A DNA stretch of 64,000 nucleotides from Thermococcus radiotolerans (GTDB lineage: Archaea > Methanobacteriota_B > Thermococci > Thermococcales > Thermococcaceae): assembly GCF_002214565.1 (NCBI RefSeq), contig NZ_CP015106.1, forward strand, positions 1 through 64,000. Reading direction: 5' to 3'. The translations under genes were made by a program, and so were the position numbers. The notes beneath the pieces are model-generated. The model was not told where the DNA came from and did not search any database. It saw only the letters and a program-made list of their open reading frames with translations. Below are positions 42,759-52,947 of this stretch, piece after piece (position 1 is the stretch's first letter; the number at the start of each line of letters is the position of its first letter).

Positions 42759-43697
42759 ATGTCCACTTACATCATCGAGACCGAGAAGCTCACCAAGTTC
42801 TTCGGCAGGATGAACGTTGTGTATCATCTCAACCTTAAGGTTCCCAAAGGGGCAGTCTACGGTTTTCTCGGCCCCAACGGCGCCGGGAAGACCACCACGA
42901 TAAAGATGCTTACAGGGGCTCTGAAGCCGACCTACGGCGAGATAAGGATTTTTGGCCTCGATATGCCTGGTGAAAGGGTTGAAATAATGCGGAAGGTCGG
43001 CTACATGCCTGAAAAGCCCCTTGCCTATGAGGACATGACTATCTTCGAGTTCCTGACCTATATGGGCCGCCTCATGGGCCTTCCCAAGGAAGAGGCAATA
43101 AAGCAGGCGAGGGAGCTGATGGCCTACACAGGAGTTGGAAAGCTGGCCTTCAACAGGATAAGGGAGCTCTCAAGCGGCCAGAGGCAGAGAGTTACCTTTG
43201 CCATGGCCCTCCTCGGAAACCCCGAGCTTCTGATCCTCGACGAGCCTACGAGCAACCTCGACCCCCTCGGGAGAATGGAGTTCATCGGCAAGGTTCTGGA
43301 GCTGGCCAGGGCCGGAAAGACCATCTTCATAAGCTCGCACATAGTCAGCGAGATAGAGAGGATGTGCAACCACGTTGGTCTGATCAAGGACGGCCAGCTC
43401 ATCGAACAGGGGCGCGTTAGGGATCTGGTGAACGTGGAAGGAACGGATTACGACATCCTTGTCTCAGACAACGCAAAGCTCCTGGAGTTTCTGAAGGATA
43501 AGGTCTACGTCAGGGAAGCCTGGGAAGAGGAGGGAATCCTCAGGGTGAAGCTCGACGAGAGGTTCGCGGAGCGGTTCTTCGTTGAGCTGCCCGCCTTTCT
43601 GGCCGAGGAGGGACTTGCCCTCAAGCTCTTCAAGTCCCATACGAGCCCGCTGGAGAGAATCCTGATGAAGCGCTTCAACGTGGGGTGGAAGGAATGA
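42759..43697 (+). CDS. ABC transporter ATP-binding protein (exporter type)
   Basis: 312 residues. Walker A GPNGAGKT, signature LSSGQRQRV, Walker B LLILDEPTSNLD, H-loop SSHIVSE. The C-terminal 85 residues are the regulatory tail common to ABC-2 exporters. Paired with the permease that follows, overlapping as ATGA. Likely exports a lipid, drug or peptide; substrate unknown. Confidence 0.92.
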   Translation: MSTYIIETEKLTKFFGRMNVVYHLNLKVPKGAVYGFLGPNGAGKTTTIKMLTGALKPTYGEIRIFGLDMPGERVEIMRKVGYMPEKPLAYEDMTIFEFLTYMGRLMGLPKEEAIKQARELMAYTGVGKLAFNRIRELSSGQRQRVTFAMALLGNPELLILDEPTSNLDPLGRMEFIGKVLELARAGKTIFISSHIVSEIERMCNHVGLIKDGQLIEQGRVRDLVNVEGTDYDILVSDNAKLLEFLKDKVYVREAWEEEGILRVKLDERFAERFFVELPAFLAEEGLALKLFKSHTSPLERILMKRFNVGWKE

Positions 43698-44509
43698 GCG
43701 ATGAAGGCGTGAAGCCCTTCCAGAGCGCACTCTGGGTGGTCTTTGAGAGCGAGTTCCGGAGGTTGGTTCGCTCAAGGAAGCTCAAGGTTCTCTTCCTCGT
43801 CACGTTCTTTCCCGCGTTCATCTACCTCCTCAGCCCGAATGCCTCAGGAACCGGTGTTGATGCCATGCTCAAGGCGTTTCAGGCTCTCATGCTCGACCTG
43901 GTCCCCAACTACTGGCTCGGCATAATCGGCCAGCTCATCGCGATAATCCTCATGAGCGACCTCCTCGCGGGCGAGATAGACAAGGGAACTATAAGGGTGC
44001 TGCTTGCGAGGCCGGTGAGACTCAGCGTGGTTGTCGCAGCCAAGTTCCTCGCGGGACTCGGTGCCCTCGCGGTTCTCTTTGGGGTTCCCTACACCGTCAT
44101 CTGGCTCTACAACCCGGTCGTTTACGGCACCGGCGCGGACGGTCTCTGGAAGGGCCTGCCCGACTTTCTCCTTGCACTGGGGGCAACGCTCCTAGTTCTG
44201 GCCGCCCTCGGGGCACTGGCCATGGTGATTTCAGTCATCATAACGCGCCCGCTCTACGCCTCGCTGGCTACCTTCGGGATAGTCTTTCTCCTCCAGTTCC
44301 TCCTGCCCCAGATTCCCTATGTTAAAAACCCGGAGCGCTACACCCTCGGCTATCAGACGGTGGTTCTGCTGAAGGCCGGGTTCGATAAGGTTGACCTGAG
44401 TGCCTTCGTCGGGAACTCCGCCTACACCGCCGTCTTCTTCGGCGTCGTTGGGGCTCTCTTCCTGGCCGCTGCCTGGGCGGTTCTAGTAAGCCGCGACTTC
44501 CCCGATTGA
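43694..44509 (+). CDS. ABC-2 type transporter permease
   Basis: 271 residues from ATG 43694 (overlapping the ATPase stop; GTG 43685 is in frame upstream). About six membrane helices, with the characteristic LLAGEIDKGTIRVLLARPV segment after the second helix that contacts the ATPase. Partner of the preceding protein. Confidence 0.88.
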   Translation: MSDEGVKPFQSALWVVFESEFRRLVRSRKLKVLFLVTFFPAFIYLLSPNASGTGVDAMLKAFQALMLDLVPNYWLGIIGQLIAIILMSDLLAGEIDKGTIRVLLARPVRLSVVVAAKFLAGLGALAVLFGVPYTVIWLYNPVVYGTGADGLWKGLPDFLLALGATLLVLAALGALAMVISVIITRPLYASLATFGIVFLLQFLLPQIPYVKNPERYTLGYQTVVLLKAGFDKVDLSAFVGNSAYTAVFFGVVGALFLAAAWAVLVSRDFPD

Positions 44510-44596
44510 TGGATAATTTATCCAACGTCAAGCTCTACCTTTAGGTATGTAAAAGCTTTTTATAGGCCGACGCCCAAATAGGGGCAGGTGGTAGGC

Positions 44597-46285
44597 ATGA
44601 CTTTCGATAAGGAGAAGCTCGCGAAGATTAGGGAGGAGGAAAAGCGCTGGGACGAAACGACCGTTAAAAAGTTCATCGAGAAGAGGCCCGAGAGAAAGGA
44701 AAAGTTCATGACCGATGACGGTTTTGAGATAAAGCGCGTTTACACCCCCGCCGACCTAGGCGAGGAATGGGATTACCTCGAAAAGCTCGGCTTCCCCGGT
44801 GAGTACCCGTTCACCCGCGGCGTCTACGCCACCATGTACCGCGGCCGCTTCTGGACCATGAGGCAGTACGCCGGTTTCGGAACCGCTGAAGAATCCAACA
44901 GGCGCTACAAGTACCTCCTCGAGCAGGGACAGACCGGTCTGAGCGTCGCCTTCGACCTGCCGACCCAGATAGGCTACGACTCCGACCACCCGATGAGCGA
45001 GGGTGAAGTTGGAAAGGTCGGTGTCGCCATCGACTCCCTCTGGGACATGCGCGTCCTCTTCGACGGAATCCCGCTCGACAAGGTTTCGACGAGCATGACC
45101 ATCAACTCGACCGCCGCTAATCTCCTCGCCATGTATATCCTCGTTGCCGAGGAGCAGGGCGTTGCCCAGAACCAGCTCCGCGGAACGGTTCAGAACGACA
45201 TTCTGAAGGAGTACATAGCCAGGGGAACCTACATCTTCCCGCCGCAGCCGAGCATGAGGCTCACGACCGACATCATCATGTACTGTGCCGAGAACGTCCC
45301 CAAGTGGAACCCGATCTCGATAAGCGGCTATCACATCCGCGAGGCCGGAGCCAACGCGGTCCAGGAGGTCGCGTTCACCCTCGCCGACGGTATAGAGTAC
45401 GTCAAGGCTGTCATAGACAGGGGCATGGACGTTGACAAGTTCGCTGGAAGGCTGAGCTTCTTCTTCAACGCCCACAACAACTTCCTTGAGGAGATAGCCA
45501 AGTTCAGGGCCGCCAGAAGGCTCTGGGCCTACATAATGAAGGAGTGGTTCAACGCCAAGAACCCGCGCTCGATGCTCCTGCGCTTCCACACTCAGACCGC
45601 TGGCTCAACGCTCACTGCCCAGCAGCCTGAGAACAACATAGTCCGCGTTGCAATTCAGGCCCTCGCGGCCGTCCTCGGTGGAACCCAGAGCCTGCACACC
45701 AACTCCTACGATGAGGCTCTGAGCCTTCCGACGGAGAAGAGCGTCAGAATTGCCCTCAGGACCCAGCAGATAATCGCCTACGAGAGCGGCGTCGTTGACA
45801 CGATAGACCCGCTTGGAGGCAGCTACTACATCGAATGGCTCACCGACCACATCTACGAGGAGGCCCTCAAGTACATCGAGAAGATTCAGAAGATGGGCGG
45901 CATGATGAGGGCCATCGAGAGGGGCTACATCCAGAAGGAGATAGCGGAGTCAGCCTATAAGTACCAGAGGGAAGTCGAGGAGAAGAAGCGCATCATCGTC
46001 GGCGTCAACGAGTTCGTGGTTGATGAGCCGCTCGACGTCGAGATACTCAAGGTCGACCCGAGCATCCGGGAGAAGCAGATTGAGAGGCTCAAGAAGCTCC
46101 GCTCTGAGAGGGACAGCAAGAAGGTCGAGGAGGCCCTCGATAAGCTCAGGAAGGCGGCAGAAACCGAGGACGAGAACCTCATGCCCTACATCATCGAGGC
46201 CCACAGACACCTCGCGACCCTCGGAGAGGTCACCGACGTTCTCCGCGAGGTCTGGGGCGAGTACAGGGCCCCCCTGATATTCTGA
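44597..46285 (+). CDS. methylmalonyl-CoA mutase large (alpha) subunit
   Basis: 562 residues, the TIM-barrel CoA-binding domain only; the B12-binding domain is a separate gene elsewhere, as in other archaea. Interconverts methylmalonyl-CoA and succinyl-CoA. Conserved [45 protein letters not shown] and [16 protein letters not shown] are intact. ATG 44597 with AGGTGG upstream and a tttttatag box at about 44555-44563. Links branched-chain and odd-chain carbon from peptides to succinyl-CoA. Confidence 0.95.
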   Translation: MTFDKEKLAKIREEEKRWDETTVKKFIEKRPERKEKFMTDDGFEIKRVYTPADLGEEWDYLEKLGFPGEYPFTRGVYATMYRGRFWTMRQYAGFGTAEESNRRYKYLLEQGQTGLSVAFDLPTQIGYDSDHPMSEGEVGKVGVAIDSLWDMRVLFDGIPLDKVSTSMTINSTAANLLAMYILVAEEQGVAQNQLRGTVQNDILKEYIARGTYIFPPQPSMRLTTDIIMYCAENVPKWNPISISGYHIREAGANAVQEVAFTLADGIEYVKAVIDRGMDVDKFAGRLSFFFNAHNNFLEEIAKFRAARRLWAYIMKEWFNAKNPRSMLLRFHTQTAGSTLTAQQPENNIVRVAIQALAAVLGGTQSLHTNSYDEALSLPTEKSVRIALRTQQIIAYESGVVDTIDPLGGSYYIEWLTDHIYEEALKYIEKIQKMGGMMRAIERGYIQKEIAESAYKYQREVEEKKRIIVGVNEFVVDEPLDVEILKVDPSIREKQIERLKKLRSERDSKKVEEALDKLRKAAETEDENLMPYIIEAHRHLATLGEVTDVLREVWGEYRAPLIF

Positions 46286-46355
46286 CGCATCGTTTCATTT
46301 CCTCTCTATTTCCAAAACGTTTTTAATTCCATGCCGTAGTTAAACCGGTGGTGGC

Positions 46356-48296
46356 ATGAGAATCCCTCGTTTCCTTGTCATTCTGCTCCTCATCGGTGCC
46401 GTTCTCACCCAGCATGTTATTGCCGAACCTGCACCGGAATATCGGTTTCCGGGCCATCCGGTCATGATGCGCCTCAGCGTCGCCAGCAACGGAAGTTTTG
46501 CCCTCATTGGAGTCACGGTGTCGGAGTACGGAAAACTGCCTGGCCATATGTGTCCAATAGACTCCCCCGACACTTACATCGGCTGCCGCGAGCTCTCCGG
46601 AAGGGAATACTTCCTCTTCGAAGTCCGTGACGGAGTGAGGTACGTTAACCTCACGGACTCGCTGGCAGGGTTCAACTTCACCGCCCTTTCAGTTGCTCCC
46701 ATCTGGAGGAAGTGGTTCCTCATCGGTACCCGCCACATTTCTCCCTGCGAGTTCGACGTCTGCACCAACGTAAGCTACACCGTCATGGAGTACCTCCCGG
46801 ATGAGGAACGGATTGGGAGGCCCGTTCGTCTTTCTCAAATTAACTCGGACGTTCTCTTCAACCTGCCCGGTGCCATGGCTGTGGGCGGAACAATCTCCAA
46901 TGGCTCATTGGTCTTCTCCTTCCCCTACGCCAACGAAACTTACTCCGTTCCGGTTGAGGCATTTGAGAAGTACCTCCGCCTTCTGAACTTCAGCGACTCC
47001 AGCGGCCTGAATGCGGAGAGCCTGCTGAAGCTCTTCCGGGCGGTTCCATTTCGCGGGGGAATCATCCTCTACCTTCCAAGCTACGGGCTTGAGGCATACA
47101 CTCCTGAGCTATACTTCCTCAGGGAATACTTTCTTATCGGGAATGAATCCAGCGTTTACTTCCCCCACATGTGGGTTGGGCACTCCGGTTTCGTCTGTTC
47201 CCCCAATAACGCCAGTGCGACGCCCTTGACGGGACAGCTCTTCCCGCCTTTGCTGTACTACCACAACGGAAAGCTCAGCCCCCTTCTGAACCTCTCGGCT
47301 GAGACCTATGTCCGGACCTCCGACGGTTCAGGTGGGGCGTTTACCTGTGCCCAGCCAGTTCTGAAGCTTCCAAACGGAACCCTCGCCCGGGTTGGGGGAA
47401 ACTCTTCCGTTCCCGAGCTGGAACTTTCCCCCGGTGAAGGCAGGGTCTATATCTCCATCGTCCGCACCGTACCCCATTACTCCCCCGGGAACTTCACTTT
47501 CGTGAACCTCTGCGTTAACAGAGAGGAAATCCTTCATGCCAGGCTTGGCGAGTCATCGGTGTCCTTCCTCCAGACACCGTTCCCGGGGCTGTTCCTCAAC
47601 GTCAACGGCTCGTGGGTGTACGGGAGGCTGAGCGATAGAGGATTTAGAAACTTCTGCGTCTATTACTGGGGACCAGCTTTCAACGAAACCTTCGTCTATG
47701 ACCCCGTTGGGAGAATGCTCCATCCCGTTGAAGTGAGCACGTTGGGGCGTGATTCCTCCAATGAGTTCCATGCGTGGAAGGCCAACCGGAGCGCCGTTAG
47801 TTTCATAACGCCCTCCCTCGACATCTTCAGTATCCCTCTGGAAAACCTCTCCCGGTGTGTTCCCTCTTCAAAAACTGCGTCAATGCTCCACGGGGTTAAA
47901 GTGGGGGAGGGGATACTCTTTTATTACCCATTCTACGTTACGGGAATCGCGCTTGAAGGGCACGGCTGGGCAACCGTCTGGGGCGACTACTCCTCAAACG
48001 CCCCCACCACACTCGACGGTACCTGCCTGGCATTCTACTACTCAGACGGCAGAATAACCTCCGCTCTGAAGGCTGAAACTGCCGTTGTAACGGTGCCAGT
48101 CGGGAACTGGAGCGTTAAACTCGTCGTTCCGTATATTGATACGGGCAACGCCCTCAACGTCTCCATGGAGCCCCCGGAGGAAAGCACGCCCGCTCAGACC
48201 ACGCCGGGGGGAGAGGGTTCGGGCGTTTGCGGTCCGGCCGCGATAATCGGGTTCTCGGTAATCCCCCTCATCCTGAGGAGAAAACGCCGGGGATAG
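46356..48296 (+). CDS. CGP-CTERM sorting-domain surface protein
   Basis: 646 residues. N-terminal signal peptide (to about residue 24). A long extracellular beta-rich region with more than 15 N-glycosylation sites and scattered Cys. The end is a Thr/Glu/Pro-rich stalk, then C-G-P, a membrane helix and the basic RRKRRG tail: the CGP-CTERM sorting signal of Thermococcales. Presumably cut and lipid-linked at the Cys. No enzymatic domain recognised. SD GGTGG at ATG 46356. Confidence 0.88.
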   Translation: MRIPRFLVILLLIGAVLTQHVIAEPAPEYRFPGHPVMMRLSVASNGSFALIGVTVSEYGKLPGHMCPIDSPDTYIGCRELSGREYFLFEVRDGVRYVNLTDSLAGFNFTALSVAPIWRKWFLIGTRHISPCEFDVCTNVSYTVMEYLPDEERIGRPVRLSQINSDVLFNLPGAMAVGGTISNGSLVFSFPYANETYSVPVEAFEKYLRLLNFSDSSGLNAESLLKLFRAVPFRGGIILYLPSYGLEAYTPELYFLREYFLIGNESSVYFPHMWVGHSGFVCSPNNASATPLTGQLFPPLLYYHNGKLSPLLNLSAETYVRTSDGSGGAFTCAQPVLKLPNGTLARVGGNSSVPELELSPGEGRVYISIVRTVPHYSPGNFTFVNLCVNREEILHARLGESSVSFLQTPFPGLFLNVNGSWVYGRLSDRGFRNFCVYYWGPAFNETFVYDPVGRMLHPVEVSTLGRDSSNEFHAWKANRSAVSFITPSLDIFSIPLENLSRCVPSSKTASMLHGVKVGEGILFYYPFYVTGIALEGHGWATVWGDYSSNAPTTLDGTCLAFYYSDGRITSALKAETAVVTVPVGNWSVKLVVPYIDTGNALNVSMEPPEESTPAQTTPGGEGSGVCGPAAIIGFSVIPLILRRKRRG

Positions 48297-48390
48297 CTCC
48301 GGGTGGAAAACCTTAAAACCCCACGAAAAAGCTTAAAAAAGGATAGCCAAAGCATCAACAGGCATCATGATAATCCCGGGAGGTGTAGTT

Positions 48391-48546
48391 ATGGCGAGAA
48401 ACAAGCCGCTTGCGAAGAAGCTCAGACTTGCCAAGGCCGCCAAGCAGAACAGGCGCATTCCGGTCTGGGTCATAGTCAAGACCAACAGGGAGGTCATGAC
48501 CCACCCGAAGAGAAGGATGTGGAGAAGGACCAAGCTCAAGGAGTGA
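48391..48546 (+). CDS. rpl39e: 50S ribosomal protein L39e
   Basis: 51 residues ([20 protein letters not shown], then [11 protein letters not shown] and [11 protein letters not shown]), the usual full length. Lines the exit tunnel of the large subunit. GGAGGTG precedes ATG 48391, and an agcttaaaa box lies near 48330. It opens the L39e-L31e-aIF6-L18a operon conserved in archaea. Confidence 0.95.
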   Translation: MARNKPLAKKLRLAKAAKQNRRIPVWVIVKTNREVMTHPKRRMWRRTKLKE

Positions 48547-48556
48547 GGTGATTTAG

Positions 48557-48826
48557 ATGATTAAGCCCGGAGAGGAAGTCATATTCGTCGTTCCCATCAA
48601 GAAGATAAAGAAGCGCGTTCCGCGCTGGAAGAGGGCCCCCAGAGCGGCTCGCTTCGTCCGCGAGTGGATAGCTAGGCACGCCAAGGCCGACGAGGTAGTC
48701 ATCGGCACCGACGTCAACGAGAAGCTCTGGGAGAGGGGCGCCGAGAAGCCGCCCAACAAGCTCCGCGTTAAGGTCGTTGTCGAAGAGGAAGAGGGCAAGA
48801 GGATTGCCAAGGTCTCCCTCGCCTGA
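48557..48826 (+). CDS. rpl31e: 50S ribosomal protein L31e
   Basis: 89 residues; typical core [20 protein letters not shown] and [15 protein letters not shown]. Sits near the tunnel exit beside L39e. Starts 10 nt after the L39e stop. Confidence 0.95.
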   Translation: MIKPGEEVIFVVPIKKIKKRVPRWKRAPRAARFVREWIARHAKADEVVIGTDVNEKLWERGAEKPPNKLRVKVVVEEEEGKRIAKVSLA

Positions 48827-48853
48827 TTACTTTTAATTTAACGAGGTGACGAG

Positions 48854-49540
48854 ATGCACATAGAAAGGCTCGATTTTGAGAACTCTCCATACCTGGGCGT
48901 TTACGGCACCGCCACCGACAGGTTAGCCCTTATCAGGGAGGGCCTCGGCGAGAAGAAGCTCGAGGTTCTCAGGGAGGTTCTCAAGGTTCCGCTCATTGAA
49001 ACGAGCATAATGAAGTCGCGCATAGTGGGTATATTCGCGGCCGGGAACTCCAACGCGATAGTCGTCCCCTGGTACGTCTGGGACGCCGAGCTGGAGAGGA
49101 TAAACGGTCAGCTGGAGGAGCACGGGATTGACACCGAGATAGTCCCGTTCCAGAGCACCCTCACGGCCTTCGGCAACCTCATCCTCGCCAACGACAGGGC
49201 GGCGCTGATAAGCGCCAAGTTCACCCGCGAGGAGGCCAAGAGGCTCGAGGAGATACTCGGCGTCGAGGTCGAGAGGGGCATGATAGGTGACTTCCACGCG
49301 GTTGGAAGCGTTGGAGTGGTCACCAACAGGGGCGGACTCGTCCACCCCGAGGCAACCGACGAGGAGCTCGAGTGGCTCCGCGACCTGTTCAAGGTTGATA
49401 TCTACGTCGGAACCGCCAACATGGGCGTTCCCTTCGTTGGTTCCTGCATGCTGGCGAACTCTCACGGTGTCGTCGTTGGGCACCTGACCACCGGACCCGA
49501 GATAGTGAAGATTGAAGAAGCCTTGGGCTTCCTTGACTGA
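48854..49540 (+). CDS. eif6: translation initiation factor 6 (aIF6)
   Basis: 228 residues with five quasi-identical beta-alpha repeats (pentein fold), e.g. NSNAIVVPWYV, SVGVVTNRGGLVHP and GTANMGVPFVGSCMLANSHG. Binds L14e/L24e on the 50S subunit and blocks premature joining with 30S. Third gene of the ribosomal operon, 28 nt after L31e. Confidence 0.95.
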   Translation: MHIERLDFENSPYLGVYGTATDRLALIREGLGEKKLEVLREVLKVPLIETSIMKSRIVGIFAAGNSNAIVVPWYVWDAELERINGQLEEHGIDTEIVPFQSTLTAFGNLILANDRAALISAKFTREEAKRLEEILGVEVERGMIGDFHAVGSVGVVTNRGGLVHPEATDEELEWLRDLFKVDIYVGTANMGVPFVGSCMLANSHGVVVGHLTTGPEIVKIEEALGFLD

Positions 49541-49557
49541 TGATGGAGGTGTGAGCT

Positions 49558-49788
49558 ATGGAGGTTAAGGTCTTCCGCGTTAAGGGCGTTTTCGAGAGGA
49601 ACGGAAAGAGGGAGAGGTTCACCAGGGAATACCGCGGCCTCAAGGCCGAGGACGTCGTTGAGATACTCTACTCCGAGGTCGGCAGCAAGCACCGCGTTCC
49701 GAGGAACAAGATATGGATCGAGAGCGTCGAGGAGATAAAGCCCGAAGAGGCCGAGAACCCGATAGTCAGAAAGCTCAGCGGGCTCTGA
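49558..49788 (+). CDS. rpl18a: 50S ribosomal protein L18a (L20a/LX)
   Basis: 76 residues ([31 protein letters not shown]), the standard length of the archaeal protein. Last gene of the operon. In many Pyrococcus genomes a prefoldin gene follows; here the next gene is on the opposite strand. Confidence 0.93.
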   Translation: MEVKVFRVKGVFERNGKRERFTREYRGLKAEDVVEILYSEVGSKHRVPRNKIWIESVEEIKPEEAENPIVRKLSGL

Positions 49789-49797
49789 TTTCCTTTT

Positions 49798-50565
49798 CTA
49801 TTCTACCCCCAGCCCGACGGAGAACTCCATTTCTTCCCTCGCCTTTCCAACGCTGAGTCTGAGCGTGAATTTTCCGTGTCCGCTCACCGTGGAGAGGCCG
49901 TTCATGGCCTTCTGGAGCTTCGGTGGGTCAAGGATTTTCTCATGGGACACCATGAGAATCGGCTCGCTTAAGAACTCGTAGGTGAACCTCCCAGGTTCGT
50001 CGCCGAAGAAGACGATGTCCTCGACCATCTTACCCAAGAGGGCGAGGTCAACGTAATCGGCCTTCTGGAGGTTCATGCTGACCTCACCTTCGAAGCCATT
50101 CTCGGACGGTTTGAGCGATACCTGGGCGTAGTCCTCCAGGTCTCCTGCCGTCATGACGTCGCTGGGGAACGTAAACCTGTAGCTCGGCGTGATGTAGAGA
50201 AGCAGAACCCCGTTTTTGAGCCTGTATCCGGGCAGCTCAATCCTTCCGGAGCCGGGGACGTCGAGCTCGAGCCTGTATTCGGCCGGGGTTAATGGGAGCT
50301 CGCTGGAGAGGACGCTCTTCTCTGGCACGAACTTTCTCGATGTATCAAAGAGCCAGCCCGATGTGTAGTACTTGGAACCCCTCCCTCCTATTCTGGGGCC
50401 TATCAGAACGGAACTTGCCGCGTTGAACCTTCCGTATTCGGCCTCGACGCTCTCAGGGAACAGGATTGCATTCTCAAGAACCTCGATCCTCCCGGAGATT
50501 TCCTCCACCAGTCTTCGGGATTTGCCTGAAATGAACCTGCCACCTGAAACAGTGAGGATTTTCAT
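49798..50565 (-). CDS. hypothetical protein
   Basis: 255 residues without signal peptide or membrane helix. Beta-rich with evenly spread charged residues (RIELPGYRLKNGVLLLYITP). ATG 50565 overlies a promoter region with a ccttttcc/TTTAAA-like box near 50598-50606. It converges with the ribosomal operon by 9 nt. No family recognised. Confidence 0.65.
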   Translation of the reverse strand: MKILTVSGGRFISGKSRRLVEEISGRIEVLENAILFPESVEAEYGRFNAASSVLIGPRIGGRGSKYYTSGWLFDTSRKFVPEKSVLSSELPLTPAEYRLELDVPGSGRIELPGYRLKNGVLLLYITPSYRFTFPSDVMTAGDLEDYAQVSLKPSENGFEGEVSMNLQKADYVDLALLGKMVEDIVFFGDEPGRFTYEFLSEPILMVSHEKILDPPKLQKAMNGLSTVSGHGKFTLRLSVGKAREEMEFSVGLGVE

Positions 50566-50597
50566 CCGAGGTCCCCGAGATGAGTGGGAAGGAAAAT

Positions 50598-51203
50598 TTA
50601 AATCCCTTTCTCCCTCCAGCCGAGAACCCTCGACTGGTAGTGCCTCTTCGGGAAGATACTGAGCGGGTCAACTCCCCTCTCGCGGAGTAGGTGCCTCAGC
50701 TCGACCTCGTAGTCCGCCTTCTGGAGCTCCTCACTCTCCTTGATTTCAACGACGAAGAGCTTCTCCGTCAGCTCGCGTATCGTCTTGTAGCCGAGGCCGA
50801 GTAGGGGTCGTATGTAAGCGACGTTGAAGCGGTCCTCCAGGGAGCGGGCCTTCGGCAGGTCTAGGAAAGGCACCCTGTCGTCCCTTCTCGTTCCGTCGCT
50901 CACGCGCTCGACTTCGGGCATTGAGGCCACAGCCTCGAGGGCCATCTCGTGGATGAACTGAATGGCGTTGTTAGGGTGGCCGTCGCTGAGTGCCATATCC
51001 GCAGCCTTCTCCAGGATTTCCCTCGGCAGATAGACGACTTGGTGCTCGAAGCCCAGCCTTTCGGCGGTCTCTCTGGCGAAGCTCCAGTTGTCGAGGAGGC
51101 CGAAGCTGACGGTTACCAATCTCACCTCGTAGCCGACCCTGGTTAGAATCCACGCGGCTAAACTTGAGTCCTTGCCGCCGGAGTAGAGATGATGGACGAG
51201 CAT
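50598..51203 (-). CDS. PP-loop ATPase, COG2117-like
   Basis: 201 residues from ATG 51203, with GGGGTGAG upstream. The PP-loop SGGKDSSLAAW (about 8-18) binds ATP and adenylates a substrate; relatives are linked to tRNA thiolation or asparagine synthetase chemistry. The Gly-Leu-Gly-Tyr-Lys and E-V-E-L-R-H-L helix are like the archaeal COG2117 group. Substrate unknown. It is divergent from the CRM gene. Confidence 0.78.
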   Translation of the reverse strand: MLVHHLYSGGKDSSLAAWILTRVGYEVRLVTVSFGLLDNWSFARETAERLGFEHQVVYLPREILEKAADMALSDGHPNNAIQFIHEMALEAVASMPEVERVSDGTRRDDRVPFLDLPKARSLEDRFNVAYIRPLLGLGYKTIRELTEKLFVVEIKESEELQKADYEVELRHLLRERGVDPLSIFPKRHYQSRVLGWREKGI

Positions 51204-51297
51204 AGCCTCACCCCGTTTCATCGATGATTGTTGCCAACACCTTTAAAAGGCCAACCTTTTTAAAGTGCTTGACCGCGAGAGCTAAGAGGTGAGAGAG

Positions 51298-51714
51298 ATG
51301 GAGAAACGCTTACCCGGAAAGGTGAGACGCGCCATAAGGGCGAGATACTACGACATCCCTCCGAGAGCCTGGATAGGTAAGAGAGGGCTGGATGAGGGTG
51401 TCATAGAGGAGATAAACACCCAGCTTGAGAAGGACGGGATACTGAAGGTTGAGATAAGGAAGGGGGCGCTCATAAGCACCGAGCTTGACAGGCGCCAGCT
51501 TGCCGAGAAGGTAGCGGAAATGACGGACAGCGAACTCATCGATGTTCGCGGCAAAAGGTTTATATTGTTCAAACCGAGGGAAGGTTGGGAAAAGTATTTA
51601 AGGAAGCTCCAGAGAAAGGAGCTTTCGAAGGAAAAGCGGGAGGAGAAGCCCGTTAAGAAAGTCAGGCTCGATATCGCTCAATTCAGGAGGAAATTCAAGA
51701 AGGGGAGGGATTGA
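51298..51714 (+). CDS. YhbY/CRM-domain RNA-binding protein
   Basis: 138 residues from ATG 51298 (GAGGTGAGA upstream). A CRM/YhbY domain at 20-100 with the GxxG loop WIGKRGL and [18 protein letters not shown]. The basic C-terminal tail ([19 protein letters not shown]) would help bind rRNA. Probably acts in large-subunit assembly. It overlaps S19e closely (3 nt), so translated together. Confidence 0.88.
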   Translation: MEKRLPGKVRRAIRARYYDIPPRAWIGKRGLDEGVIEEINTQLEKDGILKVEIRKGALISTELDRRQLAEKVAEMTDSELIDVRGKRFILFKPREGWEKYLRKLQRKELSKEKREEKPVKKVRLDIAQFRRKFKKGRD

Positions 51715-51716
51715 AA

Positions 51717-52169
51717 GTGGCGACAGTTTATGACGTTCCCGGTGATTTGCTCGTTGAGAGGACTGCGCAGAAGCTCAAGGAGATCGAGGCCATAAAGCCG
51801 CCCGAGTGGGCCCCGTTCGTCAAGACCGGAAGACACAAGGAGCGCATCCCCGAGCAGGATGACTGGTGGTACTACCGCGTTGCCAGCATCTTCAGGAAGA
51901 TATACATCGATGGCCCGGTCGGCATCGAGAGGCTCCGCACCTGGTACGGTGGCAGGAAGAACCGCGGGCACGCTCCGGAGCACTTCTACAAGGCCGGAGG
52001 GAGCATCATAAGGAAGGCCCTCCAGCAGCTTGAGGCTGCCGGCTTCGTCCAGAAGGTTCCGGGCGAGGGCAGGATCGTCACCCCGCAGGGACAGAGCTTC
52101 CTCGACAAGATCGCCACCGAGCTCAAGAAGGAGCTTGAGGAGCAGATTCCGGAGCTCAAGAAGTACTGA
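51717..52169 (+). CDS. rps19e: 30S ribosomal protein S19e
   Basis: 150 residues starting with GTG 51717 ([10 protein letters not shown]), the family N-terminus, with GGGAGGGA upstream. Archaeal/eukaryotic S19 marks: [34 protein letters not shown] and [18 protein letters not shown]. Needed for 18S-type end maturation of the small subunit rRNA. Confidence 0.95.
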   Translation: MATVYDVPGDLLVERTAQKLKEIEAIKPPEWAPFVKTGRHKERIPEQDDWWYYRVASIFRKIYIDGPVGIERLRTWYGGRKNRGHAPEHFYKAGGSIIRKALQQLEAAGFVQKVPGEGRIVTPQGQSFLDKIATELKKELEEQIPELKKY

Positions 52170-52185
52170 GGGCCTTGGCCCTTTT
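52170..52185 (+). terminator. hairpin and T-tract after rps19e
   Basis: GGGCC-TT-GGCCC (52170-52181) followed by TTTT: a compact intrinsic-like terminator. Confidence 0.6.
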
Positions 52186-52276
52186 CCCCTTGTTAGTTTC
52201 TGGCGATACCTTTCCCAGGTTATTAAACCCAATACCTTTTTAACCGGAGGTCCAACCCTATGGTGGGGGTGAGAGG

Positions 52277-52615
52277 ATGGCCGAGGACATAGAGGAGATC
52301 AGAAAGCGCAAGCTCATGGAACTGCAGAAGAAGTACCTCGAGCAGCAGAAGGCCCAGGAAGAGGCTTTGAGGCAGGAGATGGAGCTTGAGGCCCAGCTTG
52401 ATGCCATAATGAGGAGAATTCTCACGCAGGATGCCAGGGAGAGGCTCGGTAGGGTGAAGCTGGTTCGCCCCGAACTGGCGAGACAGGTTGAGCTGGTTCT
52501 CGTTCAGCTTTACCAGGCCGGACAGATAAGGGAGCCGATAGACGACGCCAAGCTGAAGAAGATACTCGCGCAGATAGACGCCAGAACGAGGCGGGACTTC
52601 AAGATCAAGTGGTAG
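52277..52615 (+). CDS. PDCD5-family DNA-binding protein
   Basis: 112 residues with an N-terminal coiled coil (about 5-45, KYLEQQKAQEEALRQEMELE) and a helical core ILTQDARERLGRVKLVRPELARQVE. Homologue of human PDCD5; role in archaea possibly chaperone or DNA-binding. GGTGAGAGG before ATG 52277. Heads a run with a DUF protein and TFB. Confidence 0.9.
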   Translation: MAEDIEEIRKRKLMELQKKYLEQQKAQEEALRQEMELEAQLDAIMRRILTQDARERLGRVKLVRPELARQVELVLVQLYQAGQIREPIDDAKLKKILAQIDARTRRDFKIKW

Positions 52616-52630
52616 CCAGAAGGTGCTCCC

Positions 52631-52909
52631 ATGGACGCCAGGGAGATAATAAAAATACTCGACGAAAAGGGAGAGGTCAGTCTCGAAACCTGGAAGGCCG
52701 TCTCGGTTAAGAAGAACAAGGATGGAACCGTTGACGTTCTCTACAAGAACCTCCACGTTGGGACGGACGAGGACCCTGTCTTCCTCTGGATCTACGCCAA
52801 CATAGTTGAGGACGACTGGGACGTCCGCGTTCTGGAGCGGATAACCTTCAAGCGCGAGGACCTCGCCTGGTTACTCCGCTACGTTGTGAAAAAAGGAGAA
52901 GGTTTATAA
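52631..52909 (+). CDS. conserved small protein (DUF5748-like)
   Basis: 92 residues; soluble alpha/beta (EIIKILDEKGEVSLETWKAV; VFLWIYANIVEDDWDVRVLERIT). Known only from Thermococcales-type genomes as far as I recall. Lies 15 nt after the PDCD5 gene and about 40 nt before TFB. Function unknown. Confidence 0.7.
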   Translation: MDAREIIKILDEKGEVSLETWKAVSVKKNKDGTVDVLYKNLHVGTDEDPVFLWIYANIVEDDWDVRVLERITFKREDLAWLLRYVVKKGEGL

Positions 52910-52947
52910 GGGCTTTATAAAATAGCCGGCCGGTTGGGGGTGTTTGA

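Noticed and set aside
44756-45589. A 277-codon minus-strand frame
   Set aside because: Antisense to the methylmalonyl-CoA mutase gene; a shadow frame without start signals.
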